Assembly: GCF_027359595.1 (NCBI RefSeq)
Contig: NZ_CP114783.1
Span: 992,001-1,056,000, forward strand
Origin: Prochlorococcus marinus str. MIT 0912
Lineage (GTDB): Bacteria > Cyanobacteriota > Cyanobacteriia > PCC-6307 > Cyanobiaceae
Reading direction: 5' to 3'
DNA length: 64,000 bases
The notes under the pieces are model-generated. The model was not told the origin of the DNA. It did not search any database and saw nothing but the letters and a program-made list of their open reading frames with translations. Position numbers and translations under genes: made by a program. Positions 16,886 to 25,578 of this stretch are shown here, piece after piece. Every line of letters starts with the position of its first letter. Positions within the stretch are counted from its first letter, which is position 1.

Positions 16886-17946
16886 AAGCATTCAGTCCCA
16901 AGGGAATGCTTCATGAAGGTTGGTCTACTCAAGTTGACGACTATGCGATTGTCTGCGGCTGGGCACTAGAAGGTAAAACTTTTTTAGTAGGTGATGTCGC
17001 TGGTGGGCTTTACGCATTTGAGGGGCAATCTGGAAAGCTCATTTGGCAAGTAAAAGACATTCATAAAGGTGGCTTACTAGCAATGTCTATTCATCCAGAT
17101 GGAAATACTTTTGCGACTGCTGGCCAGGATGGACATGTGTGCATATGGGAAAGTCAAAAGGGTAAATCAACTAAAAACTTGGAACTTGGGAAAGGATGGG
17201 TTGAGCACATCAAGTGGTCCCAAGATGGAAAATTTTTAGCAGTAGTTTTTACTAAATACGTCTATATTTTTGATAAAAAAGGTCAAGAGCACTGGAGATC
17301 AGAAGAACATCCCAGTACTGTTAGCGCGATTGCTTGGTCTAATTCAAATGAATTAGCAACAGCATGCTATGGCCAGGTCACTTTTTTTGATGTAGTTAAC
17401 GACAAGGTCAATCAAAGACTGGAATGGCGAGGTTCACTGGTATCTATGGTGCTTAGTCCAGATGGAGACATAGTGGCATGCGGCAGTCAGGATAATTCTG
17501 TTCATTTCTGGCGTCGTTCAACAGATGAAGATTCAGAGATGACAGGATATCCAGGAAAACCAAGCCACCTAGCTTTTGATCAAACTGGCACAGTACTTGC
17601 TACCGGGGGTAGCGATCGAGTGACAGTTTGGAGTTTTCAAGGCAATGGTCCTGAGGGCACTGTGCCAGGAGAGTTAATGCTTCATACTGAACCCATTTCT
17701 TGCCTTGCTTTCTCACATAGCGGGATGCTTCTAGCTTCAGGAGCAAGAGATGGTTCGGTTTTTTCTTGGTTTCTCCAAACAGATGGTCAGGGTGATCCAG
17801 TTGGTGGTGCATTTGCAGGTGACCTTGTAAGCCAAATCGCTTGGCATCCTGATGACACTGCCTTGGCTGCAATAAATGCAAACGGAGGAATTACGGTTTG
17901 GGAGTTTAAGGTTCGGACGATAACGTCACCCAAAGGATTCGAATAG
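16873..17946 (+). CDS. WD40 repeat protein
   Basis: The 357-residue product is built of WD-like repeats. Strand ends such as V-C-I-W, V-Y-I-F-D, V-T-F-F-D, V-H-F-W, V-T-V-W, V-F-S-W and I-T-V-W recur about every 40 residues, consistent with a seven-bladed propeller. There is no signal peptide or extra domain. The start lies inside the end of the COG0523 gene (13-base overlap), so translation is coupled and a shared role is likely. WD40 propellers are usually protein-interaction platforms. It might scaffold zinc delivery, but that is inference. Confidence 0.88.
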   Translation: MSGIEAFSPKGMLHEGWSTQVDDYAIVCGWALEGKTFLVGDVAGGLYAFEGQSGKLIWQVKDIHKGGLLAMSIHPDGNTFATAGQDGHVCIWESQKGKSTKNLELGKGWVEHIKWSQDGKFLAVVFTKYVYIFDKKGQEHWRSEEHPSTVSAIAWSNSNELATACYGQVTFFDVVNDKVNQRLEWRGSLVSMVLSPDGDIVACGSQDNSVHFWRRSTDEDSEMTGYPGKPSHLAFDQTGTVLATGGSDRVTVWSFQGNGPEGTVPGELMLHTEPISCLAFSHSGMLLASGARDGSVFSWFLQTDGQGDPVGGAFAGDLVSQIAWHPDDTALAAINANGGITVWEFKVRTITSPKGFE

Positions 17947-18092
17947 GGTCAAAATTTCTTATTTCCAATAGATTCTGAAGAGCTGCTCGATTGCTATTGG
18001 CTAGAAAATTAAAAATTCAAAAAGAGGAGTTTTTACTGATGTATAAAGATTCAAAATAACCTATATATGGTCATATCCCACAAGAGGATTCA

Positions 18093-18236
18093 ATGAATAA
18101 AACAATTCTTTGGCTTCAAGAATTACTCATTTCAATGGGCAATGCTCTATTTCATCCTTATAAAGACAACTCACCTCCAAGTTTTGAGGCACAGCCTTTC
18201 AGAGATGACCCCTACAAAAACCGAGGAATTGCGTAA
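18093..18236 (+). CDS. Small protein, 47 residues
   Basis: The ATG at 18093 follows AAGAGGA at a good distance, so translation is likely. The product has a short amphipathic N-terminus (L-W-L-Q-E-L-L-I-S-M-G) and a polar tail with P-S-F-E-A-Q-P-F-R-D-D-P-Y-K-N-R. No family was recognised. A terminator-like hairpin follows at 18268, which supports a real transcription unit. Confidence 0.6.
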   Translation: MNKTILWLQELLISMGNALFHPYKDNSPPSFEAQPFRDDPYKNRGIA

Positions 18237-18267
18237 GTTAAGATCAAAATGGAATTAAATTTCAAAG

Positions 18268-18294
18268 AGAGGTCCAAGTGGGCCTCTTTTTATT
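18268..18294 (+). terminator. Rho-independent terminator
   Basis: AGAGGTCC-AAGT-GGGCCTCT forms an 8-bp stem (one G-T pair) followed by TTTTTATT. It follows the 47-residue gene. Confidence 0.8.
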
Positions 18295-18362
18295 AGCTAT
18301 TTACGAGAAGGAAAAGTAACGACCGAACCATAAATAATTAGAGAATGTGCTTTAATAGTCCT

Positions 18363-18518
18363 ATGAATACACAGATTAATAAGAAGTTAAGCACTAGCAA
18401 TCCTGGCGTTAACTTAAAAAAAACCGACAACAAAAAACCTACTTGGCATTTTGAAGTTGAAGGGAGCGGTCAAAGAAAGAGATATTTAAGATCTCTAAGA
18501 GATAAGGCTGTAGCTTAA
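18363..18518 (+). CDS. Small basic protein, 51 residues
   Basis: The ATG-started frame encodes a Lys/Arg/Asn-rich protein. Its conserved-looking core is K-P-T-W-H-F-E-V-E-G-S-G-Q-R-K-R-Y-L-R-S-L. The high charge suggests nucleic-acid or ribosome contact, but no family was recognised. There is no strong ribosome-binding site, so I am only moderately sure it is translated. Confidence 0.5.
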   Translation: MNTQINKKLSTSNPGVNLKKTDNKKPTWHFEVEGSGQRKRYLRSLRDKAVA

Positions 18519-18669
18519 TTCATATCCTTTTAATTAAAACAACTTCATCTAAATAAAACTTACTACTAGCCAACCACGAGAGGGCAAAGGCTTCATAAAT
18601 TATTTTCATTGAATGGTACTTTCAAGCGATTTAAAATATCGAGAGATAAAAGAACCTTAGAAAAATTCT

Positions 18670-19299
18670 ATGAATTTAATAGCTAGTTATAGAAACAAAG
18701 GTTTTGAATCTGTTGCAGATGGTGTGATGTCATTTTTCGATCGTCGCACAGACTTGCATCGCAATGGAATCGCCTTCAGTAATGTGGCAAAAAATGATTC
18801 AGACCCTGCAAAAATTTCTACTGATATCAGCCTTGTAGCAATAGATCGAGCTGATCCAGAATCATTTGCTTTGTCTGAAGTAATAGTCAGAGGAGTCAAT
18901 GCTGGACTTCAAAAATACCTTCAAGAACGCCCACTTTTTAGCGAATGCGCTCCTGAACAATCCCTCTTTGTTAATCCAATTTTTAATCTACAACGTTATG
19001 CTCCTGGGGAGGGATTTAAAAAATGGCACTGTGACTGGACTGTTAGCGAAGAAGCGACCGAACCAGTTCACAGAGTCCTAGCTTGGATTTTGTATTGCAA
19101 TGATGTCGATTCAGGAGGAACAGAATTTCACTGGCAGGAATATCATGAGACCGCGGAAAGAGGAAAATTAGTTATTTTTCCCGCTGGACTTACACATATT
19201 CATAGAGGTCGAGTTAGTAAGACTCATCCAAAAACAATTGCAACAGGATGGATCAATGCCGGTTCAAGAGATTCATACATTTCTAGACTAGCTCGATAG
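18670..19299 (+). CDS. 2-oxoglutarate/Fe(II)-dependent oxygenase (prolyl 4-hydroxylase-like)
   Basis: The 209-residue product shows the double-stranded beta-helix pattern: H120-C-D122 as the HxD iron ligands, G-G-T-E-F-H-W, then F-P-A-G-L-T-H-I-H-R-G, which supplies the distal His (176 or 178). K-T-I-A-T-G-W-I-N is the closing strand. Such enzymes hydroxylate proteins or small molecules using 2-oxoglutarate and oxygen. The substrate is unknown. The gene stands alone. Confidence 0.85.
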   Translation: MNLIASYRNKGFESVADGVMSFFDRRTDLHRNGIAFSNVAKNDSDPAKISTDISLVAIDRADPESFALSEVIVRGVNAGLQKYLQERPLFSECAPEQSLFVNPIFNLQRYAPGEGFKKWHCDWTVSEEATEPVHRVLAWILYCNDVDSGGTEFHWQEYHETAERGKLVIFPAGLTHIHRGRVSKTHPKTIATGWINAGSRDSYISRLAR

Positions 19300-19528
19300 T
19301 TAATTACTTATTTATTCATTTAATCAGATCTCTCATTAGGAATATTCAACCTGGTTCTCTCTAAATTATTTAATAAATCGAGAGTTCAGATATAGATTGA
19401 TAATAATTTTTGAAGAAACATCAACAGATTGAGAATGTATTGTGTATTATCTACTAACGTTCAGCTCAATTTGAGTCGCAGTTAGATTCAAGCCATGGAA
19501 CGGGGACTTGAACACTGAAATCATTCCA

Positions 19529-19669
19529 ATGGCTGAGCTAACTTACAGAGGACTTAAGTACACTCAAACTAAATCCGCTAAAGGGTCACAAGAAGTGCAC
19601 TTGCAATATTGTGGTCATGAAATAATGAGTAAGAGAATCCATGAAGCCATGAAAGCCGAAATGGGTTAA
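19529..19669 (+). CDS. DUF4278-like small protein, 46 residues
   Basis: The product begins M-A-E-L-T-Y-R-G-L-K-Y and contains L-Q-Y-C-G-H-E. This resembles the short cyanobacterial DUF4278 family, which starts with a similar L-x-Y-R-G-x-x-Y. Function is unknown. The start is the only ATG in frame. Family assignment is from memory of the motif. Confidence 0.6.
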   Translation: MAELTYRGLKYTQTKSAKGSQEVHLQYCGHEIMSKRIHEAMKAEMG

Positions 19670-19834
19670 TAAACAATAAAGAACCTATCCTCGATAAAAG
19701 TATCATTTTAAATTATACCTTTTAGATTTGTTATTTTTATAAATAATAAATCAGATAAATTTGATTATTTGGAATCAATAAATACAGATTTAATTTATTG
19801 ATTCCTTTATTTATATATTTCTTTCAGCTTAAAC

Positions 19835-20044
19835 ATGCAATATGAGCCAGGGACAATAGATTGTCATGTCTTTTTAGAATGCAAAGAGCAAATAGAAAAA
19901 ATGCTACTTAGATTACACAAAGTAGAAAATACTGAGCATATTTGCGACCAACTTCAATCTATCTATCAACAAATAGAAGGTATGCACGAATTAAAAAAAG
20001 TGAAACGAAAAAAAATTCTATCCAATCAAAAATTGATTACATAG
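19835..20044 (+). CDS. Small helical protein of unknown function, 69 residues
   Basis: The frame opens M-Q-Y-E-P-G-T-I-D-C-H-V-F-L-E-C and continues as amphipathic helix (E-Q-I-E-K-M-L-L-R-L-H-K-V, then I-C-D-Q-L-Q-S-I-Y-Q-Q-I-E) with a basic tail. Three cysteines are present. No family was recognised, and the gene may be specific to picocyanobacteria. Confidence 0.5.
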   Translation: MQYEPGTIDCHVFLECKEQIEKMLLRLHKVENTEHICDQLQSIYQQIEGMHELKKVKRKKILSNQKLIT

Positions 20045-20135
20045 AATTCATAAATATACAAATTCTTGATAAGTTTTTAATTTTGTATCAATTAAGTCTT
20101 AACTTATTCAACCAGATTGCCTATAACTGTTCTAT

Positions 20136-20200
20136 CAGAAAACCCGTTCCAAAGTTTTCTGTAGGGAGGTCATCACTACTGGGAAGGGTATTGACCTCCC
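20136..20200. ncRNA. Two adjacent perfect hairpins, candidate small RNA or bidirectional 3' element
   Basis: CAGAAAAC at 20136-20143 pairs with GTTTTCTG at 20154-20161. GGGAGGTCA at 20164-20172 pairs with TGACCTCCC at 20192-20200. The G-rich second stem stands out from the surrounding AT-rich DNA. It lies between convergent genes and lacks a T-run on either strand. Confidence 0.4.
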
Positions 20201-20242
20201 TCCCCAATCTTGAATAAAAGAATATTTAAACTATTTAATTTT

Positions 20243-20449
20243 CTAATTAAATCCTAGTTTTAAAGTGCCCCAAAGATCAAATGCACCAAATAAAAAAGCT
20301 ATAAAGACCAAGTCCCATGCCTTCTGCTTAATAGCCCAGGGAGCAAAAAAGATCTCACCTATCCCATGGAGAGCTGCTCCGACACCTAAATGATCTAAAA
20401 CCAAAAGACCATGGGATAATAAAAATAATCCACTAGCAAAGTATCTCAA
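20243..20449 (-). CDS. Small membrane protein of unknown function, 68 residues
   Basis: The product has two hydrophobic stretches (about residues 5-22 and 45-65) separated by G-A-A-L-H-G-I-G-E-I-F-F-A-P-W. The start at 20449 is a TTG, and the frame stays open upstream without a better start, so the N-terminus is uncertain. No family was recognised. Confidence 0.55.
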   Translation of the reverse strand: MRYFASGLFLLSHGLLVLDHLGVGAALHGIGEIFFAPWAIKQKAWDLVFIAFLFGAFDLWGTLKLGFN

Positions 20450-20471
20450 AAATGTATCGTAGGTGATGAGT

Positions 20472-20582
20472 TTAATTTTTCTTGATGTTCGAAAAAGTTA
20501 TCGCTGATGCAGGGATAGATTTAAAAGCTTTAATCATTTCATCAACCAAAAGTTTTTTATTTTTAATGCTTGATTTAGACAT
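20472..20582 (-). CDS. Very small protein, 36 residues (tentative)
   Basis: An ATG-started frame encodes a Lys/Ser-rich peptide with L-L-V-D-E-M-I-K-A-F-K-S-I-P-A-S-A-I-T-F. It precedes the 68-residue membrane protein on the same strand by 22 bases. No ribosome-binding site is evident. Conservation would be needed to accept it. Confidence 0.35.
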   Translation of the reverse strand: MSKSSIKNKKLLVDEMIKAFKSIPASAITFSNIKKN

Positions 20583-20802
20583 GGTTCAGTAATATTTTAT
20601 ATGATCAACTTATTAATAATTTTTATAATCTTATGTATCATTAATTGCTTTGTTAGCTAAATAAAACAAAATATATTACTGCTTTTCAGTATATTTAAAT
20701 ACTTTATTCTTTTACAAACAGCGAATGATTCTCTAAAAATGAATTAATTACTACAGTTAGGAATATATATTCTAGTAATGTTTGGAACGAATAAAATGTT
20801 TA

Positions 20803-21312
20803 ATGGAACTAAATTTCATACCGATTAATATTTTTCGAGAGACTCCTGAAGTAACTTTTTTAGATGCCAGTATTGAAGCTTCAAATGGTAGTGATGTTGT
20901 TATTCATAGAGGAGGAGCAACTTCACCTCCTGATTTAAATGGCTTTGAGCAATATTATGTACACCAACATCAAACAGATAATAATCTTGTACTTGAGGGT
21001 GATAGAACTTTTACACTATTGAATCCTCTTTGGGATGAACCTCACCACATAATTTATCTTCATAGATTTATGGGTGCACTTCAAATACCTATCGGTACAT
21101 TTCATAGATCAATATCTGGAAAGAATGGAAGTATTGTTATAAATCAGGCAATTAGAGATAAACAATTTGAAGCGAGTGCAGAATTTAATCCTATAAGTAT
21201 TGAAAACAGAATTGATCTACAACAATCAAAATCTACTGATCCTATTATCTGGTTATGGAAAGATGGAGCAATAAAGAGAATAAAAGATTCTCTATTTTTA
21301 AAAGTCGCCTAA
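20803..21312 (+). CDS. Cupin-like protein of unknown function
   Basis: From the ATG at 20803 the product is 169 residues (an upstream in-frame ATG at 20782 is less likely). It shows a cupin-like pattern: V-H-Q-H-Q-T-D-N-N-L-V-L-E-G-D-R-T-F, then H-H-I-I-Y-L and G-T-F-H-R-S. The histidines and Glu could bind a metal. There is no signal peptide. The role is unknown, and it stands alone between small-gene regions. Confidence 0.7.
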   Translation: MELNFIPINIFRETPEVTFLDASIEASNGSDVVIHRGGATSPPDLNGFEQYYVHQHQTDNNLVLEGDRTFTLLNPLWDEPHHIIYLHRFMGALQIPIGTFHRSISGKNGSIVINQAIRDKQFEASAEFNPISIENRIDLQQSKSTDPIIWLWKDGAIKRIKDSLFLKVA

Positions 21313-21314
21313 CT

Positions 21315-21664
21315 GAAGTAGATTTTAATAAATCAATTTAATTTCATATAAATAGTATCTAAGAAAAATTTATCTTAGTTATTATTTCCAGGAATAAAAC
21401 AAATAGGATACCTGACATTGCAATTCTGCCATGGATTATCTCAGTTTGACTCAGTCTTTCGAAAGACATATAGGAAAATATATTGACCAATTAATAACAA
21501 ACCATACGAATAGGTAAGGTATCAAATAATGCTTTTTAATGATAATTAAATGAACTAATTCTATTCATTAATTATTAAAGACTACGATCCCTAAGATCTT
21601 GTATCTATTAAGACAGACTAAAGATTGTATGATTTATAGTTACATAGAATAGCCTTAGTAATAA
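21315..21664. other. Intergenic region, about 350 bases
   Basis: Very AT-rich. It holds a weak hairpin CTAAGA...TCTTAG (21358-21377), which could end the cupin-like transcript. It also holds a 28-codon ATG frame near 21431 with no supporting features. Nothing else was recognised. Confidence 0.5.
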
Positions 21665-21814
21665 ATGAGTCCACTCTTTAAATGCCTTGGCTGTGGACAA
21701 AATATCGAAAGATCAACAAAGACTTTTTGGAAAAAGAAAGGTCATATTCTTTGCTCTACTTGCCAAGACAAAATAGAGCGAGAAACTACTCTTACTCAAA
21801 CAAAAAAGACTTAA
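21665..21814 (+). CDS. Small zinc-ribbon protein, 49 residues
   Basis: The product has C-L-G-C and C-S-T-C pairs about 20 residues apart, the layout of a treble-clef or zinc-ribbon knuckle, with Lys-rich loops between them. It probably binds one zinc and perhaps nucleic acid. Its stop overlaps the stop region of urtE by 4 bases on the opposite strand. Confidence 0.65.
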   Translation: MSPLFKCLGCGQNIERSTKTFWKKKGHILCSTCQDKIERETTLTQTKKT

Positions 21815-22518
21815 ACACTAAGGAATTTCTCTACTACAGGTTTACTTAGTTCACTTGTTGGGCCATTAGCCACTATTCCTCCACGTTGCATTGCATAGTA
21901 ACGATCTGCTTGCCTCACAAAATGTAGGTGTTGCTCTACCAATAAAACCCCAACACCAGTCTCACTGATGATCCTTTTAACTGCTGACTCAATGTCTTGA
22001 ACGATATTCGGTTGTATTCCTTCGGTTGGTTCATCAAGTAAAAGCAACTTTGGTTTTCCAAGTAATGCTCGCGCAATTGCAAGTTGTTGCTGTTGTCCTC
22101 CGCTTAAGTCACCTCCTTTACGAGCTAAAAATTGTTTTAAAACAGGAAAAAGTTCATATACAAGTTCATCAATCCTTTTATGTTTTGCCAACCCTCCAGG
22201 CAAAGCTTCCAATCCAAGTTGAAGATTTTCCTCAACAGTTAAATAAGGTATTATTTCTCGTCCTTGAGGAACATATGCAATTCCGGAACGAGCCCTTTGA
22301 TGAGGCGGCTTTCTATTTACTAAATCTCCATTAAAAATAATCTCTCCACACCGTGGAGTCAATAAACCTATTAAAGACTTAAGCAAAGTTGTTTTACCTA
22401 CTCCATTTCGACCAATAAGACAAATCATCTCACCTTGATTGATATTCATATCAACATCTCGAAGGATATGACTCTCGCCATAGTAGGTATTTAAACCTTT
22501 TATCTGAAGCATAGTCAT
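21811..22518 (-). CDS. urtE: Urea ABC transporter ATP-binding protein UrtE
   Basis: One of two ATPases of the Urt urea importer (branched-chain amino-acid transporter class, LivF-like). Motifs are G-R-N-G-V-G-K-T-T, L-S-G-G-Q-Q-Q-Q-L-A, L-L-L-L-D-E-P-T-E-G-I-Q-P and V-E-Q-H. The E-G-I-Q-P-N version of the D-loop is usual for UrtE. The product is 235 residues. The start overlaps urtD by 4 bases, and it is the last gene of urtABCDE. Confidence 0.95.
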   Translation of the reverse strand: MTMLQIKGLNTYYGESHILRDVDMNINQGEMICLIGRNGVGKTTLLKSLIGLLTPRCGEIIFNGDLVNRKPPHQRARSGIAYVPQGREIIPYLTVEENLQLGLEALPGGLAKHKRIDELVYELFPVLKQFLARKGGDLSGGQQQQLAIARALLGKPKLLLLDEPTEGIQPNIVQDIESAVKRIISETGVGVLLVEQHLHFVRQADRYYAMQRGGIVANGPTSELSKPVVEKFLSV

Positions 22519-23270
22519 TCTTCTTCCTCCTCAGATTTTCCTAGATAAACCTCTATTACCAAAGGATCTTTTTGTATTTCGCTCATAGAGCCCTCTTTCA
22601 ATACATGCCCTTGATGTAAAACACTAACAGGACAATCAAGTCTACGAATAAATTCCATATCATGATCAATGACTAAGACAGTATGATCGCCAGCTAAAGA
22701 TTTAAGAAGGTCAGCAGTTAAATCTGTTTCTTCATCAGTCAAGCCAGCCACAGGTTCATCAACAAGTAAAAGATCAGGGTCTTGTCCAACTAGCATCGCT
22801 ATCTCAAGCCATTGTTTTTGACCATGAGAAAGCGCACCAGCTCTGATATTGGCTTTTGATTGAAGGTTGACAATACTCATCAAATGTTGAATTTGGTCTA
22901 AATGCTTAACCTTTAAACTATTAATTAATAGTGAAAAAGGGGTTTTAGGTCTGCTAACTGATAGAGCTAAATTTTCTTGTACAGATAAATTCTCAAATAT
23001 TCTAGGACTTTGAAATTTCCTTCCTATCCCTTTACGCGCAATACGAAACTCTTTTTGACCAAGCAACGATTTTTCTTTAAAAATCACATCCCCCTTTGTC
23101 GGTAATACTTTCCCAGTAATTACATCTAGAAATGTTGTTTTACCTGCACCATTGGGACCAATAACTGCTCTAAGATCGCCTTGATTCAAAACCAGGTCAA
23201 GATCTCTGAGGGCAAGGAATCCTTCAAAACTAACTGAAATTTGTTTTAGCTCTAGCAATGGAGAATTCAT
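22515..23270 (-). CDS. urtD: Urea ABC transporter ATP-binding protein UrtD
   Basis: LivG-like ATPase paired with UrtE. Walker A is G-P-N-G-A-G-K-T-T, the signature is L-S-H-G-Q-K-Q-W-L-E, characteristic of UrtD, and Walker B is L-L-L-V-D-E-P-V-A-G-L-T. The 251-residue product overlaps both neighbours by 4 bases, so the cluster is one coupled operon. Confidence 0.95.
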   Translation of the reverse strand: MNSPLLELKQISVSFEGFLALRDLDLVLNQGDLRAVIGPNGAGKTTFLDVITGKVLPTKGDVIFKEKSLLGQKEFRIARKGIGRKFQSPRIFENLSVQENLALSVSRPKTPFSLLINSLKVKHLDQIQHLMSIVNLQSKANIRAGALSHGQKQWLEIAMLVGQDPDLLLVDEPVAGLTDEETDLTADLLKSLAGDHTVLVIDHDMEFIRRLDCPVSVLHQGHVLKEGSMSEIQKDPLVIEVYLGKSEEEEE

Positions 23271-24394
23271 GATTTCACCTCACCTTGTTCATTGACTTCA
23301 AGACTTGGATATGTCTCTAGTTTTTTATTAATTCCTATTAAAAAAAGTAATTTCTTTGGACCGCCTTTTCTTATCCATCCTAGTACCCCTTCTGGAAGAG
23401 CTGTTACTACAAGAATAAATAAACCACCTTGAATAAACATCCAGCTTGCTGGTAATGCTTCACTCACCAAACTTTTTGCATAATTAATTAAAACAGCTCC
23501 AAGGATTGCGCCCAATAATGTTCCTCTACCACCCACGGCAACCCAAATAACCATTTCTATAGAGAAAGGGACAGTCATAAATTGAGGAGACACTATTCCA
23601 GATTGAACTGTATACAAAGCCCCTGAAACCCCAGCTAATCCTCCTGCTATTGAAAAAATTATTGTTTTAAAAATGACTGGATTATATCCAGTGAAACGAA
23701 CTCTAGCTTCATCATCTCTAATTCCAATAAGGATATTTCCAAATCTATCTCGAACAATCCACCGTGCAAAAAACCATGCAAGTATTACTAAAATAGCAGA
23801 TATCCAAAAAAACCATCTTTGCATTATTTCTGAACCAACCATCTGTCCAAAAAGTTGAGTCACGTCTGTTTTCAAACCATTTGTTCCATTAATCAATTTC
23901 TGTTGCCCGTTAAAGAAATTGAAGAAAACTAAAAGAGCCGCTTGTGTAAGAATTGAAAAATAAACACCTTTAATTCTATTCCTAAAAACTAAATACCCAA
24001 GAAAACCAGCAATGATTGCCGGTAACAACCAAATGGAAATAAGAGTAAAAACTGAACTTTTAAATGGTTCCCAGAAGAATGGAAGTTCTTCGACTCCATA
24101 TAAACCAAAAAACTCAGGAATACCATTTGGGAATTCTCCGGCACTATTCAGTTGAAGGAACATCGCAGCACAATATCCACCAAGAGCAAAGAAAATTCCT
24201 TGACCTAAACTCAACATCCCTGTGAATCCCCAAATCAAATCCACCCCAAGAGCCACGATTGCAAGAGATAAATATCTTCCTAAGAGATTTAATCTAAAAA
24301 CAGGAAGTACTGACGGTGCAGCAATAATTAAGGCAATGATTAACGCCCAAACAGCTAAGTTAATCCAACTTTTTTTTGTAGAAAAAATACTCAT
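23267..24394 (-). CDS. urtC: Urea ABC transporter permease UrtC
   Basis: LivM-like inner-membrane permease of 375 residues with about ten hydrophobic segments. It shows the family pattern G-I-R-D-D-E-A-R-V-R-F-T-G-Y and G-L-A-G-V-S-G-A-L-Y. It lies 3 bases after urtB and overlaps urtD by 4 bases. Confidence 0.94.
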   Translation of the reverse strand: MSIFSTKKSWINLAVWALIIALIIAAPSVLPVFRLNLLGRYLSLAIVALGVDLIWGFTGMLSLGQGIFFALGGYCAAMFLQLNSAGEFPNGIPEFFGLYGVEELPFFWEPFKSSVFTLISIWLLPAIIAGFLGYLVFRNRIKGVYFSILTQAALLVFFNFFNGQQKLINGTNGLKTDVTQLFGQMVGSEIMQRWFFWISAILVILAWFFARWIVRDRFGNILIGIRDDEARVRFTGYNPVIFKTIIFSIAGGLAGVSGALYTVQSGIVSPQFMTVPFSIEMVIWVAVGGRGTLLGAILGAVLINYAKSLVSEALPASWMFIQGGLFILVVTALPEGVLGWIRKGGPKKLLFLIGINKKLETYPSLEVNEQGEVKS

Positions 24395-24397
24395 AAA

Positions 24398-25555
24398 TCA
24401 AGACTCCACCATTCTTCCTTTTTGAGGAAACATCCCAGTTGGTCTAAATTGTAGGAATATGACTATTAGAGCAAATATCATTACTCTAGCCATGCTTGTT
24501 GTTGCAAAAAAATCTATTGTTGAATAAAGAGGGGATGGCATCTCTGGCCAAATGGTAAGTAGTCTTCCTGCTCCTATCAAATCGGTCATTATTCCAATAG
24601 AGAAAGAAGCAAGAATTGTTCCTAATAGATTGCCCACACCACCAAGAACGACAACCATAAAACATCCCACGATATAATTCCCACCAACATTTGGTCCCAC
24701 TGAGCCAAGAAGTGAAACCGCAACTCCTGCCACACCAGCCAAACCTGATCCAATTCCAAAAGTAATAATATCTACTGTTTCTGTTGATATACCTAAACAA
24801 TCACTCATAGGTCTATTTTGAGTGACTGCTCTAATTCTTATTCCCCAAGCTGTTTTATCAAGAAAGAAAATTACTACTAAAACAGATATCAGGGTAATCA
24901 GGATGATTAAAAGACGAGTTTTAGGAAAGGTAATTCCAATAAAATCAATTCCGCCTCTCATCCAAGAAGGAGCTGTAACATCAACATTCCTTGCACTAGC
25001 GCGACTAAGTTTGCTTACTAAAGAAGATAAAATACCTCCTGTTGCGACACCTAGTAAGGCAGAGAATCCCCAAGTACATGCCCTTATTAATTTACCTTTT
25101 GCACCATTAAGTAAGTCATCCGAAATAAATAATGGTGAAAACAGTCCAAAGAAAAGTGCTATTACCAAACCACTTGCATAGGCCAGTGGAACGCTTCTAA
25201 CAAATTGTTGAAGGATTAGGCTAACTCCCCATGTAGCTAGAAGTGTTTCTAGAGGACTTCCATAGAGACGTCTAATAACCGTTCGTTCTAAAAGAATCCC
25301 AACTGTTCCGCTAACTAAAAAAGCAATCCCAATTGCAACTATGACATACGAATCATAAAAAGGTTTTAAAAAAGAAACTTGTTTGAAAATTAATTGGGTT
25401 ATGTATGTCGAATAAGCACCAAGCATCATCAATTCGCCATGAGCGAGATTGATGACACCCATTAAACCGAAGACAATTGCTAGTCCCAGTGCTGCGACAA
25501 GCAAAACTGAGCCAATAGCAACGCCATTAAAGAGGCTTTCAAGAAAAAGTTGCAC
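24398..25555 (-). CDS. urtB: Urea ABC transporter permease UrtB
   Basis: LivH-like permease of 385 residues starting at a GTG. It contains G-L-A-I-V-F-G-L-M-G-V-I-N-L-A-H-G-E and V-V-V-L-G-G-V-G-N-L-L-G-T, both typical of this class. A UUCG hairpin lies between urtA and this gene, likely lowering permease expression relative to the binding protein. Confidence 0.95.
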   Translation of the reverse strand: MQLFLESLFNGVAIGSVLLVAALGLAIVFGLMGVINLAHGELMMLGAYSTYITQLIFKQVSFLKPFYDSYVIVAIGIAFLVSGTVGILLERTVIRRLYGSPLETLLATWGVSLILQQFVRSVPLAYASGLVIALFFGLFSPLFISDDLLNGAKGKLIRACTWGFSALLGVATGGILSSLVSKLSRASARNVDVTAPSWMRGGIDFIGITFPKTRLLIILITLISVLVVIFFLDKTAWGIRIRAVTQNRPMSDCLGISTETVDIITFGIGSGLAGVAGVAVSLLGSVGPNVGGNYIVGCFMVVVLGGVGNLLGTILASFSIGIMTDLIGAGRLLTIWPEMPSPLYSTIDFFATTSMARVMIFALIVIFLQFRPTGMFPQKGRMVES

Positions 25556-25578
25556 TAGCTTGGTTGTTTTTTTAAAGA

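Noticed and set aside
21431-21517. 28-codon frame in the 21315-21664 gap
   Set aside because: Too short, no ribosome-binding site, no family features.
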